The notes under the pieces were generated by a model, which ran no database searches, was not told where the DNA came from, and saw nothing but the letters and a program-made list of their open reading frames with translations. From Phytophthora colocasiae (lineage: Eukaryota > Oomycota > Peronosporomycetes > Peronosporales > Peronosporaceae), in the NCBI GenBank assembly GCA_018806915.1, contig JAGKQI010000009.1, positions 186,001-250,000 of the forward strand: a DNA stretch of 64,000 bases. Reading direction: 5' to 3'. Shown one piece after another: positions 42,734 to 52,660 of the stretch (position 1 is the stretch's first letter; each line of letters opens with the position of its first letter). A program made the position numbers and the translations under genes.

Positions 42734-43855
42734 TTGGGCGCTATGCTCCCTCTCGTTGAGTTCTCAATGAACAACGCGGTGCATGCCTCGACAGGCTTCA
42801 CCCCGTTCTACGTGAACGGCCTTGCGCATCCGCGCGTCCCGCTCACTCCGCCACGCGGTAGCCTTGGGCTTGGTGGGGGAGAGGCTGTGCCGTCGCTCGA
42901 CTCCGAGCTTGCTGATGTCAGCCCCCTTGCTGTTCGCAAGCAAGTCGATGACTTCCTCCCGATGAGGCTTAGCGTCTTACGCCGTGTGCGTGACGCAATG
43001 GCTGAAAGCCAAGATGTTCAAAAGGAACAAGCTGATGCCAAAGGCAGAAGCAACATGTGGGAGTTCAAGGTCGGTGACCACGTTTTATTAAACGCTAAGA
43101 ACCTGCCTACACACGTAGTGTCAGCCGTCTTCAAGACGAAGTTGCGGCCGCGCTTCATTGGACCGTTCACGGTCGTGGCCAAGAAGGGCCTGGCATACAC
43201 GCTTGACTTGCCAAAGCGTATGCGAACACATCCTGTGTTCTACGTGGGCTTGCTTAAGCCATATCGGGACCCTGCTCTTGTGAGTTCTGAGGCGCTGGCG
43301 CCGAGTCGGACGAAGGCTGCACGGCAGCAGGTGGCAGAGCCACAGGTGGTTTCATCCGAACCAACAGGTCTTGTCGATCCGGAGCAACGTGATGCTCGAG
43401 GTCATAGACCCGCTGATGCAGCACCAGAGGCGACTCAGACCGGTCCCCGCGACTCTAGGTCTCCTCGAGACCAGTCGCTAAGCGATGGGTCGGATGACCG
43501 ACGTGGTGGTCGTGCTCCTTCACCGAGCCCACGCGGGTCTGCAAGCAATGCAGCGCGTCTACACTCGCAGCGCGAGAACCCATCGACCGCTCGTCCTCCT
43601 CCTGCTCTGCTCGATGAGCAAGGTGAGCTTCACTATCACGTGGATCGCCTGATGGCGCGGCGTCGTCGCCGAGGTCACAACCAGTATCTGGTGAAGTGGC
43701 GAGGTTACCCTCACTCACAGAACTCGTGGGAGTTTGAGGTGCCACTACGGCAGGATTGCCCCGACGTCGTTGACGCGTATGATCGGGCACACCCGGTGTC
43801 GGACCGCCCGGTGGGCGTGCGACGGAGTCACCGGGTGCCAAGCACCTCCCACTAA
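42734..43855 (+). pseudogene. Integrase C-terminus and chromodomain of C2 pol
   Basis: It continues the integrase in the next frame (GAMLPLVEFSMNNAVHAST). The DNA-binding tail (FKVGDHVLLN), GPY/F-type KLRPRFIGPFTVV, Ser/Arg-rich linker and chromodomain (YLVKWRGYPHSQNSWEFEV) follow, with a stop at 43853-43855. The domains are complete but cut off from the rest of pol by the indel at about 42738. Confidence 0.9.
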
Positions 43856-44754
43856 GGTGGGGGTCCACAGGGTCGGTGCTGAGCTCAGGCTCTGACCCGT
43901 AGCTGCAATACTTGCAGCGAGCACGTCGGTGCCGTCGACGTGGCATCGAATGCTCAAACTGCAAGTGCAGTAGAGCTACATGCGCCTCGCACGCGTGTTT
44001 CAAGGGTCTATGACCCTTTAACAACACTGGCCTATGGCCCGGAGCTTCGCGATCATGAAGCGAAGATGGTTCGGGATGAACAACCGTCTTAATGACGTTC
44101 GGTCTAAGCGACAAGTGGTGATGGAAACGGATTCTATCCGATCACCTGACGCTAGAAGCGTTCAATGGGTATGACTATGTCATGAGGCACTGTGGGTGCC
44201 AGGGATGCCAATGCATTGGACCCCGCATGCTGCATAGCAGTAGGAGGTAGGTAAGCTCCTCCTGAGCGACAGCTTAGCTGTCTGGTGCTCGTTGTCGTGT
44301 CTACGACTGTGCTGAGCACGTGTATTCACAAGACACAGTGTCTGTGACACATAGTGGCACTTGCGCCTGCTTCAAGGACAACTTGGGCATCAAGCCCTGC
44401 ACACAGTGCTCATCCGAGGGTCACATTAACTGTGAAGCGAGTGGGCCCCACTGCTGTGTGGTTCGTGGAACCGTTGGTAGCTTGGAAGGCTTGCCCTGTG
44501 GATCACTGATCCAGTAGTATCATAGATACGCCACCTGTGGCCTTCTTTCCATGCCCGTAGAGCCCCTTGACTCGAGCCAGTAGGCTCCTATGCTTGGTAA
44601 GCATTGGGCCCAAGTGTGTACCAAGTGGCATCGCGTACGGAGGCGTGTAACACGCACGAGAGACAGCGCCGTCCGCGCAAGGCAAGGTGCCGTGGCCATC
44701 GGCTGATAATCGCGTCGTGTGTTTACACTTTCCGGATACGGTATCCGGAATCTT
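43856..44754 (+). pseudogene. Cys-rich decayed reading frame downstream of pol in C2
   Basis: No intact ORF remains. One frame (codon starts 43861, 43864 and so on) reads three Cys-rich patches between stops: IECSNCKCSRATCASHACF (43945-44001), HCGCQGCQCIG (44188-44220) and a 79-residue open piece (44281-44517) with CRVYDC, CACF, CTQC, HCC and CGS. All three share that frame, as expected for a decayed gene. C1 has the same stops. The remaining bases up to the polypurine tract hold short hairpins only. Confidence 0.5.
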
Positions 44755-44766
44755 GGTGGGGGAGAG
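44755..44766 (+). other. Polypurine tract of C2
   Basis: GGTGGGGGAGAG directly abuts the 3' LTR, the usual site of second-strand priming. Confidence 0.8.
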
Positions 44767-45187
44767 TGTAACGGGGATGTTACACGAATGTCTCTCGTTG
44801 GTGTGTGACACACGTGGATACATTTATGTGGGTACATAATAGTGTGTGACACTCATGATACATTTATGTGGGTACATAATGGTGTGGCACACACGAGTAG
44901 ATACGTAGATGGCCTCAGAGCCTCACGTTGCATTTTGATTAGGATTTAGTATGTTAGATACTAAATCCGTTACATTTAGGATTAGGGCAATAAAGTCAAT
45001 AAAAATCAGTTTGCATTTTACATAGTTAGTGTTAGTCCTTTGTTATAGGGACACTGACTCTGTGAGTCCCGTATTTAGTGGACTACCTGGTTCTTGTATA
45101 GAACCGAAGGCTAGTGCCTTGCAAGCAGGACTCTACGAGTCAACTAAACTTCCTCTGTGCCGTGCACACCTACGCAGCCCCGCTGCA
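44767..45187 (+). repeat. 3' LTR of C2 (421 bp)
   Basis: It is identical to 37612-38032 except for one substitution seen by eye (TGTCTCTC here, TGTTTCTC in the 5' copy). Confidence 0.95.
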
Positions 45188-45192
45188 TCTTG

Positions 45193-45279
45193 CTTCGCCA
45201 GAGGCCCCTGTCGCTTGATCCGACTCTCTCTGGGCCTGACGTTGCCTTTTCTCGGATTTCTTATTCGCGCTTCACCACA
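45193..45279 (-). repeat. 5' LTR of B, part 2
   Basis: It matches the last 87 bases of 17892-19209 and ends CACCACA. Together with 36381-37611 it restores a 1318-bp LTR. Confidence 0.92.
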
Positions 45280-45283
45280 TTTT

Positions 45284-45434
45284 CGTACGAGGCAAATGCC
45301 TCGAGGCGCGCGTTGACGGCCTCCGGCCCTTGGGACGCAAGGTGCGCCGTACCTTCCGGGCCCAGCAAGGACGTAAGCTTGTTAAGCGTGTCCCGCTGAC
45401 TCGGAGTCAAGTGAGCGTATGCTTCTGGCTCCAT
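45284..45434 (-). pseudogene. gag: Gag of C1, 5' part
   Basis: On the minus strand ATG at 45434 begins [20 protein letters not shown] and reads to ASYEN, where element B interrupts. It joins in frame to 17887-17071. Confidence 0.9.
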
Positions 45435-45472
45435 TCTCACAGAGAAACAGTCTTCAACTCAGGAGTTGGATT

Positions 45473-45489
45473 GACTACGAGTGCTACCA
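45473..45489 (-). promoter_or_regulatory. Primer-binding site of C1
   Basis: On the minus strand TGGTAGCACTCGTAGTC lies two bases after the 5' LTR, one base different from the C2 site. Confidence 0.6.
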
Positions 45490-45491
45490 GT

Positions 45492-45912
45492 TGCAGCGGG
45501 GCTGCGTAGGTGTGCACCGCACAGAGGAAGTTTAGTTGACTCGTAGAGTCCTGCTTGCAAGGCACTAGCCTTCGGTTCTATACAAGAACCAAGTAGTCCA
45601 CTAAATACGGGACACACAGAGTCAGGGTCCCTATAACAAAGGACTAACACTAACCATGTAAAATGCAAACTGATTTTTATTGACTTTATTGCCCTAATCC
45701 TAAATGTAACGGATTTAGTATCTAGCATACTAAATCCTAATTAAAATGCAATGTGTGGCTCTGAGGCCATCTACGTATCTACTCGTGTGTGTCACTCCAT
45801 TATGTACCCACATAAGTGTATCATGAGTGTCACACACCATTATGTACCCACATAAATGTATCCACGTGTGTCACACACCAACGAGAAACATTCGTGTAAC
45901 ATCCCCGTTACA
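45492..45912 (-). repeat. 5' LTR of C1 (421 bp)
   Basis: It is the partner of 11204-11664 but has two, not three, of the 40-bp units, and it carries several substitutions relative to it. The flanking ATCAT at 45913-45917 is the target duplication. Confidence 0.93.
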
Positions 45913-45917
45913 ATCAT

Positions 45918-47783
45918 CTTCGTCTTGCGGAGGCGCATCCGTAGCACCCTTGGTACACGCGTAGATCGCCCTGGGTGCCTTGCAATCAGCGGCGCCCTTC
46001 CTGCTGGTCGTCCCCGCCGCTCGCTCGTATTCGTGTGAATATGAGGAGCTCAGATCCCCACTAAGTGCGGAAACAGACGACCGTTCAGACCTGCCCCGTC
46101 CTTGACCCCTGTCGCATACGCGACACCGATCTTCAAGCTGTGTCAGGTTGGGATCCGACTTTGCTTGTAGGCGTCGGTGTGGGGCGTGGGGCACCTCATT
46201 GGAAACGTCTTGAGCAGGCGCGTATACTGAGCGCTCCCCGAGCTCCGGGGCATTCCTGTGAGCTTCAGGGCACCCCGAAAGCTTGGATCCGACTGTGCCA
46301 CCTGAATGATGGTCACCTGTCTCATGATTACGGGGCGACCCTTCGAGCTCATTGTCCCGGCTCTGCGCAGAGACAGGGCAGCCCTCCGGATCTTCAAGGA
46401 GGCGCGTCGACATGAGCCCTTCGGCTTCTAGGGCTTCGTTTGAGGCATGCGATGGCTCGTTAGACGTGCCTCGCCTCGCGCTGCATACCCGGCAGCGGGG
46501 CATACATATTCGCCCCAGGGCACCCCAAAACGTCATCTCCGACTGATTTGTCGGAGTGATGGTCGTCGCCCGTCGCATGGACATGCTGCCGATCCTCAAC
46601 GGTGGCGTCCAGTCTCTGTCCAGAGACAGTACACGTTGCCGGATCTTCAATCAGACAAGCTGAAGAGGATCCGGAGGATCCTTGAGCCTGTGGATCTCGG
46701 ATCCGGGCGTGTGAGGACGCCCCTCGATCCGATGAGCCTGGCGCAGCATCCTTTGCGGCATCTGGTCCAAATTGGACACGGCGGTGCGCTTGGAGCTTAG
46801 ACGTCGTCGGATCGGATCCGTCGGACTGGATCCTGTCTCGCCAGTCGACCTTTCCTTCAAGGATCCGGTCCGACGTAGGTGGCGAGCCGGGGCAGCGTGA
46901 CACGACAGCGGTGTGGACGGGGCGCTTCAGGATCCCTCTCGGCTCTGCGTACTTCGGCCGATCCACCGCCGGCTCAAGCTCCCAAGGCTCCTTCGGACGC
47001 GGTGGCGGCGGGATCTCCGTCGTGGCGCTCATGGCAAGGTTCTGCCACTCGTTGTAGCGCCGGGATCCGACGGAAATGAAGCCCGGGGTGCGAGGAACGT
47101 GATCCCCGGCCAGCCACATGCCGATCTCCTCGTTGTGGTTGAGGGAGACCGCTTTCTCACCGACATTGGTAAGTTGTAGATAGCGGATCTTGCCTGGACC
47201 TTGTGCTAACGTTGGTACCCATTGCTTGCCTCTGCGTAGCCACAGCTTCTCGTACTCCTTGAGATGGATCCGATCCGGATGCTCGAAGATCTCGCCGGGT
47301 TCCAGCCGTATGCCTTCTTGGAGGAGTAGCGGGCGAGCCCGGCCGCTGAAGATCTGCCGTCGTCCCTGGAGTCGCACACGGATCCGTCACCCAGGTCGAG
47401 TCGGATCCCGGCCGGTACCATGAAGTCCATGCCGAGGATCGCGTCGCAGTCGAGTGGAAGATCCTCACCGACCCAGACGTCGCAGAAATACACCAAGTAT
47501 CCAGCCAAGGTAACCTTGATCCTTGTTTTGCCTGCTGCAATGTACAGCTGCTCACCAATTCCGAGGCATTCTTGTGTTTGACTAGTGTCGATCTGGGATC
47601 CAACCTTACGAGCAAAGGCGGCATCGATGATCGACACCTCGGATCCTGAGTCAAGAAGCACGGTGGACTTGGCATTGTTGATCTTGCACGTTGCCTTGGC
47701 CTGCTTGAAGTGTTTGCTGGGGACATGGTACTTCTAGTACCCGCGTGACTCTCCAGGCATGAGATCCAAGGACATGGCGATCT
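45918..47783 (-). pseudogene. Protease and linker of element D
   Basis: Reading from 47783 down: SLDLMPGESRGY, then TAG where B has Trp (near 47735). Protease with LLDSGSEVSIIDAAFARKVG and ILGMDFMVPAG follows. A frameshift lies near 47375. A segment IHLKEYEKLWLRRGKQWVPT to TPGFISVGSRRYNEWQNLAM aligns with B up to and beyond the point where B is triplicated. A long linker follows with two diverged repeats of a DPxxCxVSxQ...TGDxHHS...LGCP type and another frame change near 46500-46640. Rich in GGATCC/GATC. RT is lost. Confidence 0.75.
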
Positions 47784-47788
47784 CGGAT

Positions 47789-48070
47789 TGAAGAAGGTCG
47801 TGGTAGAGGTTGTCTTGCGAGGGGAGGACTGCCGAAGCTTGGGGCGAGGAGGCCGAGGCGAGGGAAGTCACTTGAGGGGTAGAATGGAAATTCAGAAGTG
47901 ATTGATTGATATGAGCTTACACTGTTTTCTCTACCTGGTCTGCATCCAATCATTTGGTGCATCCAATCACCAACATTCTGTACTCGTCCAATCATCCTAC
48001 TCGTCTAATCATCGGTGGCGTAAACATCTTACCGTAATCATTGCGGGATCGTATTGGATCACCTGCAACA
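47789..48070 (-). repeat. 3' LTR of Copia (282 bp)
   Basis: It runs TGAAGAAGG to CCTGCAACA on the plus strand. A purine-rich GAGAGGGGC on the minus strand at 48071-48079 is the likely polypurine tract. Confidence 0.92.
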
Positions 48071-48077
48071 GCCCCTC

Positions 48078-51000
48078 TCAATGCGAACACGCTTGAACGC
48101 CAAGAGCCGTCGTTAAGTCCTTGTGACGAGGTCCGCCGAGTCCCTTGGTCAAGATGTCGGCCAGCATGGTCGTAGTCGCGCAGTACTCGACGATCACTTC
48201 ACCGCGCTTGACATCATCACGGATGTGGTGGTACTTGATGTCGATGTGCTTCGCGCGGCCATGGTTCACAGGGTTCTTCGTCATCTTGATGCACGACTGA
48301 TTGTCTTCGAAAATCTTCACATCCGGGATGTCTTCGCCTGCAGCGTCAAGGATCTCACACAGAAGCTTGTGCACCCACTTGCCTTCTTGGATTGCCAGAC
48401 TGAGCGCAATGTACTCGGCTTCACTCGTGGAAAGAGACACACTCGATTGCTTCTTGGATCCCCGACACAGGTCCGCCAAGAACTTGAAACAGGTAGCCCG
48501 AAGTCGACTTGCGGTCACTGTGGTCACCAGCCCAGTCTGCATCCGAATAGCCACGAAAGTCGATTCCCTTGATCGGCGAAAAACGGAGTCCATGCGACTT
48601 GGTGCCCTGAAGGTAACGGAAGATGCGCTTGACTGCAATCCAGTGCTCGACTTGAGGGTTCTCCACGAAGCGCGAAACGTAACCAACTGCAAAAGCAATG
48701 TCCGGGCGACTCGACGTCATCAAGTGCATGAGGGCACCGACAGCTTCGCGGAACAGCGCATCCAACTTCGTCGAGAGGTCACTGGCAACGAGCTTCATGC
48801 TGAGGTCGACTGGACTGGCAGCAGGTTTGCAGTTCTGCATGCCAAAGCGCTCCAGGATGTCGTTGATGTAGCGAGCTTGACTCAATGTGACACTGCCATC
48901 CGCATTGTCGACCACCTCAATCCTCAGAATGAAGGAACATTTGCCGCTGTCGATCATCTCGAATCGTGCCTTGAGCTGTTTCTTGACTTCAGCAATGATC
49001 GTCGAAGAGCTTCCGGTCACCAAAACATCGTCGACGTACACCAGCATCAGAACGCAGTCACCATCGACAACCTTGATGTAGAGGCACGGATCGTAGCTCG
49101 AAACGCGAAATCCGATGGAGCGCACATACTCGTCGAAGGTCTCATTCCACACTCGAGAAGCTTGCTTGAGACCGTAGATCGCCTTGAGCAGTTCCACGCA
49201 GTCGTAGCCGTCATCAAGTTCCACGCCTTCTGTAACACTACAGAACACCTTCTCCTTCATCAAGCCGTACAGGAACGCCGTGACGACATCAAGTTGGTCG
49301 AGGGGCCAATTAAAGAACTTGGCCACAGCGATGATCATTCGCAGCGTGACGTACTTGACCACCGGCGAAAACGTCTCGGTGTAGTCGATGCCATACTTCT
49401 GCACAAATCCTTTCGCGACGAGTCGAGCCTTGTACTTCTCGATGGACCCGTCGGCTTTACGCTTGATCTTGAACACCCACTTGGTTCCGATCGCGCGTTG
49501 GTTGTTCGGTAGTTTGGCGCCACGAAACACTCCACGAAGTCGCATCGACTTGAGTTCTGCTCGGATCGCCTTCCGCCAGTGGACTTGGTCTTCGCCGCTC
49601 ACAGCATCTTGGAACGTCTTCGGCTCGGCGCTGTCACTCGTCTCCACTGCATTCGCACTCGCACGCCAGTACATCGGCTGAGTCGAGTCATCATCATCAT
49701 TGTCTTCAGATTTGGCTTCTTGATGGTCAGAGTGCGGAGCGCTTGCTTCTTCTAATCCAGCGCTGCTACGCGGTCGACGAACATGTTCACGATCCTCAGC
49801 ATTAGAACGAGCCTTGCGTTTCCCCGCCTGCTTGAATTCACGCGTTCCATGGCCGTTTGAAATCTCGAGGTCTTCAAGCATATCCGCAGCATCTTCGACA
49901 TCTTCATCATCATCCACAACAACATTGGCGTCGTCGAAGGTCGATTCGTCGAAAGTGACATCGCGAGAAATCACTACCTGGCCCGCCTCGATGTCATAAA
50001 CGCGATACGCCTTCGAACACTCTTCATAGCCCATGAAAATTCCTTCACGAGCCTTGGGGTCCCACTTGAGTCGCTTCTCCTTCGGCGTCAGGACGTAGGC
50101 CTTGCACCCGAAAACGCGCATGTGCTTCACGTTGGGCTTCCTCTTGTACACAATCTCAAACGGCGTCTTCCCTGGGACCTTGGGTGACGGCAGTCGATTC
50201 TTGATGTAAATTGCCGTCATCGCCGCTTCCGCCCAAAACGTCTTGTCCAAACGTGCGAAGTGAAGCATGCTGCGCCCGATAGTCACAATCGTCCGGTTGG
50301 CGCGTTCCGCAGTAGCATTCGTCTGATGCGCATATCGAACCGTCGGCTAGACTTCAATGCCATGATTGTCGTAAAAGGCCTTGAGCGAGTTGGTCGCGAA
50401 CTCCTTGGCACCGTCATGACGCACGAACTTGACCCTGGCATCGAATTGGCGCCCCACTTTAGCGATGAACTTGCGCAGACAGTCTTCACTCTCCGACTTA
50501 GCGCGCAAACAGAATCCCGTCATGCAGCCGCTGGCTTCGTCAGTGATTAGCAGTAGATACTTGCTGCCACCAAGCGACTCTTTCTCCATGGGGCCACAAA
50601 GGTCGAAGTGCAGGAACTCGAATGGCTTGTACTTGGGCTTGTCCGGGTTACTCGGAAAGGGTTTTGGACCATCTTCCCTTGCTGACACCCGCGGCATCCG
50701 CTTGAGTTCTTCGACGATGTCGGCATTTTCGCGCCCGTCACCATGCCGCTCGAAACCATCTTCCGTAGCACGTCGTTCGGAGCATGACCTATCCGCGCAT
50801 GAAGATCGACACTGTTGATCGAGACCGTAGTCGTCGAATTGGCAGAACCCTTTGGTACTCGTAGCCAGTAGAGTCCGTCGATCAGGTCTGCGGAAGCAAC
50901 GATCTTCTTCGACGACTTGCGCGCAATGTGCATCACGGAGCCGTCAAACACCACCTTGAAATCTCCACCTCGGTTGATCTGAGGCACAGACAGCAGGTTC

Positions 51001-51221
51001 TTGTTCATACTCGGCACGTAGAGAGCATCTTCGATTCGGACGTCACGCACACTCCGGTTGGGCAGAATCACTTGTTGTACAACGGTACCAACTCCCAAAA
51101 TCTTGGCCGTTTGACCGTTGGCAACTGTGAGTTCGCCTTCGTCGCGCAAGTTGATGTCGATGAATTTGGACTTGTCGTTGCAAATGTGGTGGGTTGCACC
51201 ACTGTCGATCGCCCATGAGCC
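48078..51221 (-). pseudogene. pol: Copia pol: protease, integrase, RT, RNase H (broken)
   Basis: After a TAA near 51221 the frame reads GSWAIDSGATHHICND (protease active site) and the integrase zinc module (LHARIGHAP, CRGCQQGKM). A T run one base short near 50660 shifts the frame. The core has HFDLCGPM, RHDGAKEF and NATAERANRT, with a TAG at 50347-50349 where related elements have Gln. RT follows (IGTKWVFKIKRKADG, catalytic YVDDVLVTG near 49030). RNase H follows (ADWAGDHSDRKSTSGY). A 2-base loss near 48485 precedes STSEAEYIAL and DNQSCIKMTKNP. The stop is at 48078. Confidence 0.92.
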
Positions 51222-51347
51222 TTAAAACTTCTTGTCCGACGACATTCCACACGCTGTCGACATGGAGACTGCAAACGCGATGTAGTCGTCATCGTCGTCG
51301 CACCACTCAACGTTGCTGGCACCGCGACCACCTCGGCCGCGTCGTGC

Positions 51348-52079
51348 TCATCGATTTTCTTCTTTCTGCTTGGTCCAGCACTTGTCGATAACGTGCCCCA
51401 ATTTTCCGCAGTAGTCACACCGGCGAGTTTGACGCTCTGCGTTGAAGGCCTTTGCTGCTTCCTCGATTTTCACCGCCGCAGTCTTCTCGCCTTGTCGCTT
51501 GATATGCTCATTCGTGAGCACCTTCACCACATCTTGCGTCCGCAGCTCTGCATTGCTCATCTCCATGTTGAGCACGACGTTCTCGTAGCTCTTGGGCAGA
51601 CTGCGCAGCAAGCAGATTGCCACATCCTCGTCCTCCATCTTGGCGCCGATACTGCTAAGCTTCGCGCTGATGTAGAGGACCTCGTTGCAATGGTGAAGGA
51701 TGTTTCCGCCTTCTGCCATCTCCATGCTGAAGAGCTGACGCTTGAGATAAATGCGTCCAGCCTTCTGCGATCCACCGTAAAGGGTACGCAAGCGCGCCCA
51801 CGCGACCCAGGCTTCCTCGTAGTCGTCGACCACATGATGGTAGTCCGCGTCCATGTGGAGGAGCATCAGACCGAAGGCGAAGTTGCTCGACTTGACATAC
51901 TCGTCCTTGGCCCTGGAGTCCGTGAACGTAGGCGTCGTCTCGCGGTTCACCACATTCCACACCGACTTGGTCAGGAACACGCCACGCATATAACGGTTCC
52001 ACGTGGCGTAGTTCTCGCCGTTGAACTTGTCGATGGAGATCTTGGTATCTTGGACAGATGACATGGTACTTGGGCTCAT
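51348..52079 (-). pseudogene. gag: Copia gag
   Basis: The ATG at 52079 lies four bases inside the LTR end and overlaps the primer site, giving [21 protein letters not shown] second ATG follows after five codons. The UBN2-type gag domain ([32 protein letters not shown]) is followed by a CCHC knuckle [18 protein letters not shown] at 51348-51350 ends it, probably from CGA, since the same frame continues into protease. The longer ORF start at 52166 lies in the LTR. Confidence 0.85.
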
Positions 52080-52083
52080 AACC
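52072..52083 (-). promoter_or_regulatory. Copia primer-binding site matching the anticodon loop of initiator tRNA-Met
   Basis: The plus strand reads GGGCTCATAACC next to the 5' LTR. This is the anticodon stem-loop of initiator tRNA-Met (CAT anticodon), not a CCA end. Drosophila copia is known to prime from a half-tRNA of this kind, so the same mechanism is inferred. Confidence 0.65.
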
Positions 52084-52365
52084 TGAAGAAGGTCGTGGTA
52101 GAGGTTGTCTTGCGAGGGGAGGACTGCCGAAGCTTGGGGCGAGGAGGCCGAGGCGAGGGAAGTCACTTGAGGGGTAGAATGGAAATTCAGAAGTGATTGA
52201 TTGATATGAGCTTACACTGTTTTCTCTACCTGGTCTGCATCCAATCATTTGGTGCATCCAATCACCAACATTCTGTACTCGTCCAATCATCCTACTCGTC
52301 TAATCATCGGTGGCGTAAACATCTTACCGTAATCATTGCGGGATCGTATTAGATCACCTGCAACA
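52084..52365 (-). repeat. 5' LTR of Copia (282 bp)
   Basis: Direct repeat of 47789-48070. Confidence 0.92.
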
Positions 52366-52370
52366 CGGAT

Positions 52371-52660
52371 CTCTGGTATTCATCGTCTGTAGAGCGGAAG
52401 CTTGCAACTCTAGCCGTACGTTTCCCATGAAGTTCACATGTATTATCCAATAGATCCGTTCGCTTGTTGCTAACTTGATCCATGGCCTTCTTGTCCACAT
52501 CTGCATAGATGTAAGACGTTGAACGCTTGTCTCGTACCGGATTCAAACCCGGCGAGCGTCCTAGTTTAACATCTTCTCGGCAGCTTCCGGAAGCATGTGC
52601 TTGCTCGGATCAAACCACTGTCGGATGAGGTTGTAGAACTCCTCCATCTGGCACTTGCCG
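52371..52660 (-). pseudogene. N-terminal part of D pol, in the -1 frame
   Basis: The minus-strand frame overlaps the gag end and reads KRSTSYIYADVDKKAMDQ onward to STDDEYQR, matching B's ERSEYCIYAYVNKKSRDQ. The Copia insertion at CGGAT interrupts it. It continues at 47783. Confidence 0.7.
52524..52571 (-). promoter_or_regulatory. Programmed -1 frameshift site of D
   Basis: The heptamer G_TTA_AAC followed by TAG (52565-52571) is conserved with B and E. The stem is kept despite sequence change: the inner arm pair CCGGGTT / AATCCGG still pairs (one G-T) and the outer ACGCTTG arm keeps six of seven pairs on its plus-strand reading. Confidence 0.75.

Larger units (their letters stand above)
38996..42770 (+). 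pseudogene. pol: Ty3/Gypsy pol of C2 (protease-RT-RNase H-integrase), multiply frameshifted
   Basis: Protease DSGASGN lies at about 39228-39250, then a 31-residue tandem repeat linker. RT is broken twice: a T run one base short near 40797, after WRIVHA, and a ~10-base loss near 41100 just after YFDDV. The frame resumes at 41139 with RT thumb, RNase H (VVCDASDFAIGSALLQ), integrase zinc module (HLGREKTY, CETCQRVKP) and core (SMDFVFG, SDRDPRF, DGQTERVNR). Near 42738 one base is missing after KRW, ending the frame at 42770. C1 reads KRWSAMLPL there. All the domains are present, none in one frame. Confidence 0.93.
37612..45187 (+). mobile_element. Gypsy-C retrotransposon C2 (7576 bp)
   Basis: Complete element with 421-bp LTRs, TG...CA ends and the 5-bp duplication TCTTG (37607-37611 and 45188-45192), inserted in the 5' LTR of B. 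The LTRs differ at one position by eye. The order is LTR, primer site, gag, pol, chromodomain, Cys-rich tail, polypurine tract, LTR. At least five small deletions break gag and pol. Confidence 0.95.
17892..45279 (-). mobile_element. Gypsy-B retrotransposon with triplicated gag-protease block, split by C2
   Basis: B is bounded by TGTGGTG...CACCACA LTRs and by the 4-bp duplication TTTT (17888-17891 and 45280-45283) in the gag of C1. Excluding C2 it is about 19.8 kb. In the minus sense: 5' LTR, primer site, gag start at 36380, three gag-protease units, then one full pol ending at 22301. An antisense ORF at 19336-21925 and the 3' LTR follow. The two LTRs differ at about 2 of 1318 positions by eye, so insertion is recent. 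Shared nonsense codons make this copy non-autonomous. Confidence 0.92.
11204..45912 (-). mobile_element. Gypsy-C retrotransposon C1, split by element B
   Basis: C1 runs from its 3' LTR (11204-11664) to its 5' LTR (45492-45912) and is flanked by the 5-bp duplication ATCAT (11199-11203 and 45913-45917) in element D. Its gag is split at 17888-17891/45280-45283 by element B. Without the insert it is about 7.3 kb. Order in the minus sense: LTR, primer site, gag, frameshift signal, pol, chromodomain, Cys-rich non-coding tail, polypurine tract, LTR. The pol frame is broken by a 10-bp deletion near 13735. Confidence 0.93.
47789..52365 (-). mobile_element. Ty1/Copia retrotransposon (4577 bp)
   Basis: It has 282-bp LTRs (47789-48070 and 52084-52365) with TG...CA ends and the 5-bp duplication CGGAT (47784-47788 and 52366-52370) in element D. 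The LTRs differ at one base by eye (ATTGGATC, ATTAGATC). Gag, protease, integrase, RT and RNase H follow in Copia order on the minus strand. The coding region carries three nonsense codons and at least two frameshifts. Confidence 0.94.

Noticed and set aside
48301..49512. 403-residue plus-strand ORF
   Set aside because: Antisense shadow of the Copia RT; the RT motifs on the minus strand explain the sequence.
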